From JAILLW01 sp045640905 (GTDB lineage: Bacteria; Bacillota; Clostridia; Lachnospirales; Lachnospiraceae), in the NCBI GenBank assembly GCA_045640905.1, contig JAZUFW010000078.1:1-26355 (forward strand): DNA of 26,355 nucleotides, given 5' to 3'. Below, piece after piece: positions 20,400-26,355 of this stretch (position 1 is its first letter; every line of letters begins with the position of its first letter). The notes under the pieces are model-generated. The model was not told the origin of the DNA, searched no databases, and was given only the letters and a program-made list of their open reading frames with translations. Made by a program: the position numbers and the translations under genes.

Positions 20400-21725
20400 C
20401 TACTTTAATATTGTTCCGGTCAATTCAACGCTGACGGGCCATTCCTCGCTCGTTTCGTCTTTACCGTTATTTACATTTACTCTGACGTCGTAAATTCTGT
20501 TTTCAATCGAATACGCATTAAGAGTCTTTCCGGACAAATCCTGTGCATCCAGACTCTCCGCAGCATCCTTATCATTAAAAGAACCCTTTTTGTTCTTTAA
20601 TTTATTAAACATGGTCACATCAAACTCATCACCGATTCCTTCGGGGTCTGATGTGGGTTTACCCAATTTCACAAAGCAGGATATCGGCTTATACTCATCA
20701 ATCGTTGTAGTACTCTTTTGATATTCCGCGCCTTCCGACAAAAGATTCGTACGCAGTCTAAGAGGCTCTTTGCCGTCAACTTCATTTTCGTATATCTGAA
20801 GATTAAGTCCGCCGGTATGTTCCTTAATATACTCAGCAAACTCGGTAGTATTTGCATTTTGTGCTACCAGATACAGATTGGCTTCAACACTGTCATGATT
20901 ATGAATGATGATAATATCTCCTTCCTTTGAAGAAGCCACATCATACATTGGGTCATACATTATGAAAATGGAATTGAGTTTTTCCTTGCTGGCGGTATTA
21001 TTGAATATCTGACGGTCAACTACTTTGTTAACCTCATAAGCATCATCAACCAGGTCGTCTTCTTCCAAAAGATATGTAACGGCCACATTAACCGATACTT
21101 TATCAATTTCATTGCCTTCTGCATCGGTCATCGTACCGCTTTTTGCTATATCTACTCTGATTTCGCGAACCAGCAAATCCTTAAAATAGTTGTTATTATG
21201 CGGATCCCCGCCATGTATGTCGCAATATTCCTTTGAATATCGGGCATACTTGTCATAGACATCCTTAACCGCATCTTCACCCATGCAGAAAATAGCTGAA
21301 GTATCCGATGAAACCGTATTAAACTCGGGAACATTTATCCCGTTGGCATTCGGAAACATGGTAGGGTCCAACGTAATCTGCGCGGTAAATCCCTTATCAT
21401 ATGCATCTGCTACGTCCTTATTTAACGTAGCTGCCGTTGCGGCATCAACCGTTAAGGCTATCTTGCCGGCAGCATCGGCCGTTGCATCAGCATCATACTT
21501 TGCAACTATCTCCTCTGCGCTCATGTTTGCTATATCTTCCATGATGGTTTCGGCAGCATTCGTGGCATACATTTTGTACTTGGATTTGCCGGTAGCATTG
21601 GCACTCGATACAAAGGCATGCAAAACAGGAATACTGACTATGGCCAGAATGATTACGGCAACCAGTACCTCTAACAGGGTAAAACCTTCGTTATTCAGTT
21701 TTTCGTCGAGGTACTTTTTAGTCAT
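20400..21725 (-). CDS. Minor type IV prepilin, PilV-like
   Basis: 441 aa. Leader MTKKYLDEKLNNEG is cut before FTLLEVLVAVIILAIVSIPV, with Glu at +5. The helix continues LHAFVSSANATGKSKYKMYATNAAETIMEDI, the pattern of PilV/GspI-type minor pilins. The head is about 400 residues, about three times the usual size, and acidic; no enzyme motif is seen. The start ATG has GGAG about 10 nt upstream inside the end of the PilO-like gene, 4 nt after its stop. It is the first of the four minor pilin genes, which is also the place of pilV in proteobacterial sets. Confidence 0.85.
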   Translation of the reverse strand: MTKKYLDEKLNNEGFTLLEVLVAVIILAIVSIPVLHAFVSSANATGKSKYKMYATNAAETIMEDIANMSAEEIVAKYDADATADAAGKIALTVDAATAATLNKDVADAYDKGFTAQITLDPTMFPNANGINVPEFNTVSSDTSAIFCMGEDAVKDVYDKYARYSKEYCDIHGGDPHNNNYFKDLLVREIRVDIAKSGTMTDAEGNEIDKVSVNVAVTYLLEEDDLVDDAYEVNKVVDRQIFNNTASKEKLNSIFIMYDPMYDVASSKEGDIIIIHNHDSVEANLYLVAQNANTTEFAEYIKEHTGGLNLQIYENEVDGKEPLRLRTNLLSEGAEYQKSTTTIDEYKPISCFVKLGKPTSDPEGIGDEFDVTMFNKLKNKKGSFNDKDAAESLDAQDLSGKTLNAYSIENRIYDVRVNVNNGKDETSEEWPVSVELTGTILK

Positions 21726-21729
21726 CTAA

Positions 21730-22500
21730 TCAGTTCTCCGGTTCTTCTAATTCCGGTGCATCATTAAGAGCATCCATACTGATTGCTCCTGTATGGAATA
21801 CATCGGACTGTCCCTTCGGAACCGAAGGAATAAATGCAGGTGAGTAATCCTTGTCAAGACCCTGCAGGTAATACTGGGTTACCCAAATGGTACCCTGCAA
21901 CAGGCCTGTTTCTTCATCGTAATACAAATCAACCTGGTCGATTGAATTACGATCATACTGCGAATTTACGTAGTTAAATACTTTCTTCATGCCGCCATAG
22001 GTAGAAGCAAAGTTCATTCCTGCAGGTGCCCCGTAAAGAACATACTTAGCGGTTACATCTTCGATTTCATCATCGGAGATATACTGTCCGTCTTCTTTTT
22101 CTATTAATGTAGCTCCGCCTAAATCTTCTACACCGGCTACGGCTACGGCATCGATTGTTTCAAGTTCCAAATCTGCAAATCCTGCATCAAAAGGATATGC
22201 ATTGTCAATGTTGGCCCAGAACATAACGGAATCCTGAATCTTTATCTCCGAAGGATAATGATCCGTTATCTCATCACGGGCATTCTTTGCTTCAACTATT
22301 CCGTTTTCATAATCGGATAATCTCGCATTTACGGCTGAATATGTTTCTGCCTTTGCAGACAAAACTTCATTTTCTGTCTTTAATGCAGCAGTTTTTTCCA
22401 ATGTGGGAGAAGTGTATAAAAACCACGCACCTACTGCAAGCAATACTCCGAACAATCCAATAAGGAGACCTACTTCTTTTTTACCGAATGTCATGTCCAT
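21730..22500 (-). CDS. pilO: PilO-like pilus alignment protein
   Basis: 256 aa. A short cytoplasmic stretch (MDMTFGKKE) is followed by one membrane helix at about 10-30 (VGLLIGLFGVLLAVGAWFLY), then a coiled coil (TLEKTAALKTENEVLSAKAETYSAVNARLSDYE) and an extracytoplasmic alpha/beta domain. This is the layout of PilO, which pairs with PilN outside the membrane and links the inner assembly platform to the pilus. Sequence conservation is low in this family, so the call rests on architecture and on position after pilM-pilN. The ATG directly abuts the pilM stop, and GGGGAGGG lies 7 nt upstream within pilM. ATG at 22494 (third codon) is a possible alternative start. Confidence 0.8.
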   Translation of the reverse strand: MDMTFGKKEVGLLIGLFGVLLAVGAWFLYTSPTLEKTAALKTENEVLSAKAETYSAVNARLSDYENGIVEAKNARDEITDHYPSEIKIQDSVMFWANIDNAYPFDAGFADLELETIDAVAVAGVEDLGGATLIEKEDGQYISDDEIEDVTAKYVLYGAPAGMNFASTYGGMKKVFNYVNSQYDRNSIDQVDLYYDEETGLLQGTIWVTQYYLQGLDKDYSPAFIPSVPKGQSDVFHTGAISMDALNDAPELEEPEN

Positions 22501-24183
22501 TTATGCGCCCTCCCCATTTTCTTCATCAAGCACCGGATCTGTTGGCGCATATGTTAATTCAATCTCAAATTCATACATTACTTCGCCCAGTTCATTCTCA
22601 ATAAAGGAAATATTGGTCATCTCTGCGCTTACGAACATATCGTTCTCGGACAGTTTGTCAACAACGTACGCTGCTTCTTCCTTGCTGCCTACCGTTGCAT
22701 CCATGGTCAGTTTTTCCTTATCAGACTCGATGGAATTCAGGCAGAAACTGTACGGGAATTCTTTTTCCATAAACTCGATGAAATCCATCATCTGAGCATT
22801 TCTGTTAACTGTTGAGTTATCTATCATTTTAATAAAGGAAAGATCGTTTTTAACATTTACATACTCTACGTATGTATCATAGGCCGGCTGCAGTTCCGAA
22901 ATGGTCTTTTCGTACTTTGCCTTTAACGTAGTTTCCTTATTATAAGGAAGCATTGCATACAGGATTAAACCGATGGCTGCGATTAATCCGAGTAAGCCTA
23001 CTACTATTCCGACAAACAAAGGGTCGACATTCGAAGAAGAACTCTTTGTGCTCTTGCCTTTGCCCTTGGCTTTAACTTCATCATGATCGCCGTAAAAATC
23101 AATGGGAGAAATGCCGGCACCGATTACTGTTACGTACTCACCGTATGTAACATCCTTAAATACCTTTTCAATATCTATTCCTGCCAAATGAGTTAAGTTC
23201 TTTACCTTGATACCGAGCTCATTTGAAAGCAAATTCTGCAGTCCCGAAAAATCAGCGCCGATACCGGTAATAAAGGCTTTGCTTATCGGTCTTTGAGAAT
23301 TGTTTGAGTTATAGTAATCGATAACTCTCATGATTCCGGCTGCCAGATTATGGAAAGAACCTGTTACCAAAGCCTTGTCGGCACGAATTGCTATGGCTTC
23401 TTCGTTATCCGAATACAGTTCTTCGGAATCAAACTTAGGCAAAATAACAGTCTTTCTGCGGGCTGTATCAAGAGAGAGCATGTAGTCTGCTACTTCCCCT
23501 AAATGCTTTGTTTCCATCAAAGTGGTTACCGCTTCATCAATACCGTAAGGAATTGTTCTGTTTAATGTGGTAACACCGTTATCCGTAACCATCAGAAGGG
23601 AATTACGTTCGTCAACTTTAATGATTAACTGAACGCCTTCGCGAACCTCTTCTTTGGCGGCCTGATAAATGGAATTTCCGTTATAATCTATCGCTTCGAC
23701 ATCCAAATTTAATGCCTTGGCGAGCTTGCCGTAGCTGAAAATCAACTGCTTCGGTGCAGCAAGGACCTGAATACGATAGCCGTTGGGCTTGTCGGATTCG
23801 GCACTTTCAAAAGCATCACCGATTACGTAGTGTGAAAACATATACTGCGAAGGATCAATCGGAAAATATTCGGAAATGTTGGCTCTAACCACATCCTTAA
23901 TCTGCTTTTCCTTTACTCGCGGTATAGTTACTTCCTTGGTAGCAATCTTGCTGCTCGAAATAGTGAAAATAACTTTCTTTGTCTTAATTTTCTTTAGATC
24001 CAGCATGGTTTTGAATGCGGTAACGAAGCTCTCGTTCACATCAACCGCGCCGTCTAAAAGCATACCCTCGGAAGTATCTAAAACAAAACTGTTATAGATC
24101 TTGTGGGCTTTGCCGTTGGTTTCCATCTCACACACTTTGGTGAGCAGGTAACCGATTTCAACGCTCAGTACACGTTCAGCCAT
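22501..24183 (-). CDS. pilM: PilM-PilN fusion protein of the type IV pilus platform
   Basis: 560 aa, far longer than PilM alone (about 350). Residues 1-360 are an actin-like ATPase fold of the PilM/FtsA type: MAERVLSVEIGYLLTKVCEM at the start, RVKEKQIKDVVRANISEYFP at about 89-108, LLMVTDNGVTTLNRTIPYGI at about 196-215, AFITGIGADFSGLQNLLS at about 303-320, and VTVIGAGISPIDF near the end. A Lys/Ser-rich linker (370-385) leads to one membrane helix at about 388-412. After it come a coiled coil and an alpha/beta extracytoplasmic domain of the PilN type (440-545). There is no separate pilN gene between this and pilO. In the cell, PilM is cytoplasmic and binds the PilN tail; here both would be one chain. 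The ATG has GGGGAG about 7 nt upstream. Confidence 0.88.
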   Translation of the reverse strand: MAERVLSVEIGYLLTKVCEMETNGKAHKIYNSFVLDTSEGMLLDGAVDVNESFVTAFKTMLDLKKIKTKKVIFTISSSKIATKEVTIPRVKEKQIKDVVRANISEYFPIDPSQYMFSHYVIGDAFESAESDKPNGYRIQVLAAPKQLIFSYGKLAKALNLDVEAIDYNGNSIYQAAKEEVREGVQLIIKVDERNSLLMVTDNGVTTLNRTIPYGIDEAVTTLMETKHLGEVADYMLSLDTARRKTVILPKFDSEELYSDNEEAIAIRADKALVTGSFHNLAAGIMRVIDYYNSNNSQRPISKAFITGIGADFSGLQNLLSNELGIKVKNLTHLAGIDIEKVFKDVTYGEYVTVIGAGISPIDFYGDHDEVKAKGKGKSTKSSSSNVDPLFVGIVVGLLGLIAAIGLILYAMLPYNKETTLKAKYEKTISELQPAYDTYVEYVNVKNDLSFIKMIDNSTVNRNAQMMDFIEFMEKEFPYSFCLNSIESDKEKLTMDATVGSKEEAAYVVDKLSENDMFVSAEMTNISFIENELGEVMYEFEIELTYAPTDPVLDEENGEGA

Positions 24184-24228
24184 TTTTGTTCTCCCCGATC
24201 ATTAATTCTTTCCTTAAATAGTTTATAT

Positions 24229-24987
24229 CTATAAGCCTAATAATCCTAAATACCAGGCTATTAATTTCGATCCGAACATGGCGGATATCCAAATACCCGC
24301 ACTTAAGTATGGTCCGAATGCCAAGGTATGTTCAGCCTTGGAAATCTTCATACGGGCCACATGAATAATAGAACCCAAAATGCATCCTAATAAAAATGCC
24401 AGAATTATCTCTTTGTAACCAAGCATTAATCCTGCTGCGCCCATGAGTTTCATGTCTCCTCCGCCCATGCCGCGTCCCTTGGTCACCAGGATAATAATGA
24501 AAATAAACACACTGACAGCAAAGAGGCCGATCAAATGGTTTAACCAATCATCGTAATGGATAGCTGACCTAATCAGCCCCAGTGTCAGTATAAATACGTT
24601 AATTCCAACCGGAATTTCATAAGTTCTCCAGTCTATCACACTCAGTGTGATTAGTGCTGACGTTAACAGGCAGTAGAGTAGGGAATCTACATTCATCCCG
24701 TTAATTAAAAAAACTAAAACGTACAATATTCCGTTCAGTCCCTCAATAAGAGGGTACTGAACAGAAATATGTGCTTTACATGTGCGGCACTTGCCGCCTT
24801 GAACCAGATAACTAAACAAAGGTATCAGTTCAAACCACCTAAGCTTAGTCCCGCAGTTCATACAATGTGAATGCACTACCACAATATTCTCTTTTTTAGG
24901 TATGCGGAAAATGCATACATTGACGAAGCTCCCTATCACAATTCCGTAGAGAAAGATGATGAGGTAGAGAGGGATTAAGTAGGTCAT
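24229..24987 (-). CDS. pilD: Prepilin peptidase / N-methyltransferase PilD
   Basis: 252 aa, a polytopic membrane aspartic protease that removes prepilin leaders after Gly and methylates the new N-terminus. The N-terminal methylase region shows two zinc CxxC pairs (C42, C45 in HCMNCG; C67, C70 in CRTC). The protease aspartates are D119 (SVIDWRTYEIP) and D178 (GMGGGDMKLMGAAG). Several hydrophobic helices follow. It lies between the major pilin gene (stop 15 nt upstream) and pilM, and would process the five prepilins encoded here. The Shine-Dalgarno is modest. Confidence 0.95.
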   Translation of the reverse strand: MTYLIPLYLIIFLYGIVIGSFVNVCIFRIPKKENIVVVHSHCMNCGTKLRWFELIPLFSYLVQGGKCRTCKAHISVQYPLIEGLNGILYVLVFLINGMNVDSLLYCLLTSALITLSVIDWRTYEIPVGINVFILTLGLIRSAIHYDDWLNHLIGLFAVSVFIFIIILVTKGRGMGGGDMKLMGAAGLMLGYKEIILAFLLGCILGSIIHVARMKISKAEHTLAFGPYLSAGIWISAMFGSKLIAWYLGLLGL

Positions 24988-25002
24988 AGTAGAGGTACCT
25001 GA

Positions 25003-25461
25003 TTATTTGCTCTGACCATTGTAGTAGAAGTATGTTGCACCCTTCGCTTTAGCATTATCACCGTTAGTTGCAGCGCCATCTGTCCACTGATATGCAGTAG
25101 CATCTGTACCGTTATATGTCCAAGTAAATGCTTCCCATGAATCTGATTTGCAGTTCTGAGTATCTGCAATACCATATTCAAGCAAATCGTTTGTTGTATA
25201 TCCAGCGCCGGCAACCTTAATTGTTCCGCTAGCACCACCGGAAATAGTAACAGTGATAGCTTTTCCACCAGCAAGCTGCTTATCTGCTGCATATGTCTCG
25301 ATAGCTGTCTTAACTTCTGCAATGTTCTGTAAATCTGTTGATTCTCTTGACTTTTCAACATTCTTTACAAACTGAGGAGCTAATACACCGATAAGAACTG
25401 CCATAATGGCAATAACGATAATTAACTCAACCAATGAGAAACCTGAATTGTTTTTCTTCAT
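25003..25461 (-). CDS. pilA: Major type IV pilin (PilA/PulG type)
   Basis: 152 aa. Leader MKKNNSG is cut before FSLVELIIVIAIMAVLIGVLAPQF, a canonical class III prepilin with Glu at +5. The head is small (about 110 residues), Gly/Ala/Thr-rich, and ends ATYFYYNGQSK. It has the strongest ribosome binding site of the locus (AAAGGAG, 9 nt upstream). Its codons differ from neighbours: TAC, TTC and AAC are frequent, as expected of a highly expressed gene. Both points favour this as the main pilus subunit. A GC-rich hairpin separates it from pilC. I saw no promoter in the 70-nt gap, so it is probably transcribed with pilC and raised by mRNA processing or translation, which is inference. Confidence 0.92.
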   Translation of the reverse strand: MKKNNSGFSLVELIIVIAIMAVLIGVLAPQFVKNVEKSRESTDLQNIAEVKTAIETYAADKQLAGGKAITVTISGGASGTIKVAGAGYTTNDLLEYGIADTQNCKSDSWEAFTWTYNGTDATAYQWTDGAATNGDNAKAKGATYFYYNGQSK

Positions 25462-25501
25462 AAAACTTGTCTCCTTTTGTTTTATTTATTTTATCTTAAA
25501 C

Positions 25502-25521
25502 CCCGGGTCCCTACTCCCGGG
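25502..25521 (-). other. GC-rich hairpin between pilC and pilA
   Basis: A 6-bp CCCGGG/CCCGGG stem (25502-25507 and 25516-25521) with an 8-nt loop extends by AAA/TTT past one bulged C. It begins within 11 nt of the pilC stop. On the minus strand it is followed by GTTTAAGATAAAATAAATAAAAC and then the pilA ribosome binding site. It may be a weak terminator or an mRNA-stabilising structure at the 5' side of pilA. Confidence 0.6.
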
Positions 25522-25531
25522 TTTTAATTCC

Positions 25532-26355
25532 TTATAACTGATCCAATGCCTGGTACATCGTAAGCATCGGTGCCATTACTGCCGCGATTAATACTCCGAC
25601 TATCGCAGCGAGCACTATGATAATCATGGGTTCCATGGCTGCCGTTAACGACTGAACGGCCATTTCAACTTCTTCATCATAGTAATCGGCCAGTTTCGTT
25701 AGCATCTCTTCCGAATTACCTGCTTCCTCACCGATATGCACCATATGATACATCATCGGAGGAAATAACCCACATTCTTCCAACGGAACCGATAAAGGAA
25801 CACCCTTTATTACTTCTTCCTTGGCTTCCTGCAAGGCCTCCTTGAAAAATACATTCTGCATCGTATCAGAGACTATATCAACGGCATCAACGAGTCCTAC
25901 ACCTGCTGCGAGCAAGGTGGAAAGTGTTCTCGCCGTCTGCGAGCAGGCTGACTTAACCGACAAATTTCTCGTAATAGGAAATTTTAATACAAAAGCACTT
26001 GTGAATCTTTTTCCTGCAGGCGTTCCGAAATACACCTTAATTGCTATTACAATTCCGGCAACAATCGGAAGCAAAATGAACCATTTCTGTACCACAAAAT
26101 CTGAAGCCGCTTTTACCGCTTTGGTAATGGCCGGCAAATCAGTTCCCAAGTCATTAAACATATCGGTATATGAAGGAATAATTTTTACCAGCATTACGAT
26201 TACTACTACCACAGCAACTATCGCTACTATTATCGGATAAATCATGGCTTTCTTTATAAGCGCTGCCGTCTTTGCTGACTTTTCATACTGCTCTGCCATT
26301 CTCTCAAGCGATACTTCCAAAGAACCGGACTGTTCACCTGCATTAATCGTGGTGC
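25532..26355 (-). CDS. pilC: Type IV pilus inner-membrane platform protein PilC/GspF (5' end beyond window)
   Basis: About 274 codons of the C-terminal part are visible; the N-terminus lies past the right edge, and the frame is open to 26355. The first visible residues read TTINAGEQSGSLEVSLERMAEQYE, the GspF family signature at the end of the first cytoplasmic domain. Hydrophobic helices follow (ALIKKAMIYPIIVAIVAVVV; WFILLPIVAGIVIAIKVYFG), then the second copy of the domain (MVHIGEEAGNSEEMLTKLADYY) and the last helix MEPMIIIVLAAIVGVLIAAV. PilC couples the PilB/PilT motor to pilin insertion. It is the first gene seen of the pilus operon; the pilin gene follows after a hairpin. Confidence 0.93.
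   Translation of the reverse strand, partial: TTINAGEQSGSLEVSLERMAEQYEKSAKTAALIKKAMIYPIIVAIVAVVVVIVMLVKIIPSYTDMFNDLGTDLPAITKAVKAASDFVVQKWFILLPIVAGIVIAIKVYFGTPAGKRFTSAFVLKFPITRNLSVKSACSQTARTLSTLLAAGVGLVDAVDIVSDTMQNVFFKEALQEAKEEVIKGVPLSVPLEECGLFPPMMYHMVHIGEEAGNSEEMLTKLADYYDEEVEMAVQSLTAAMEPMIIIVLAAIVGVLIAAVMAPMLTMYQALDQL

Noticed and set aside
14813..25461. Competence (ComG) pseudopilus operon
   Set aside because: The minor pilins are far larger than ComGD-G, and PilM, PilO and PilD lie in the same operon, which fits a true type IV pilus.

Overview
The window looks like the chromosome of a motile, low-to-mid GC Gram-positive bacterium of the Clostridia, most likely Lachnospiraceae. This rests on the gene order topA-codY-flgB-flgC-fliE-fliF-fliG-fliH (codY directly upstream of flgB is a Firmicutes arrangement), on a typical CodY with its HTH, and on GGAGG-type ribosome binding sites. 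Every gene I can support lies on the minus strand, so transcription runs from right to left. No RNA gene, prophage, insertion sequence or CRISPR array was seen.

Right part (about 26355 to 9380): a type IV pilus locus that reads as one operon of about 17 kb. In order of transcription it holds pilC (5' end outside the window), the major pilin, a prepilin peptidase, a PilM protein fused to a PilN-like part, a PilO-like protein, four minor prepilins of very unequal size (441, 807, 207 and 839 aa), and a secreted protein of 1804 aa. The pattern 'PilV-, PilX-, FimT- and PilW-like minor pilins followed by one very large Sec-secreted protein' resembles the proteobacterial pilV/W/X/pilY1/E cassette. 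The inference is that the window encodes a Gram-positive pilus with its own tip complex. PilB and PilT are not in view.

Middle (about 9372 to 7943): a hairpin terminator closes the pilus operon. It is followed closely by an HSL-type alpha/beta hydrolase gene. Next comes a gene-free stretch of about 485 bp with 3.5 copies of a 53-bp palindromic repeat and the topA promoter, whose transcript probably starts with a strong stem-loop.

Left part (7942 to 1): topA, then codY with a near-consensus CodY box beside its promoter and an inverted repeat that covers its Shine-Dalgarno, then a 12-bp stem terminator. A 385-bp regulatory region with a TATAAT promoter leads into the flagellar basal-body operon flgB-flgC-fliE-fliF-fliG-fliH; fliH runs off the left edge. 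CodY, the nutrient sensor, therefore sits between a housekeeping topoisomerase and the flagellar operon it may control.
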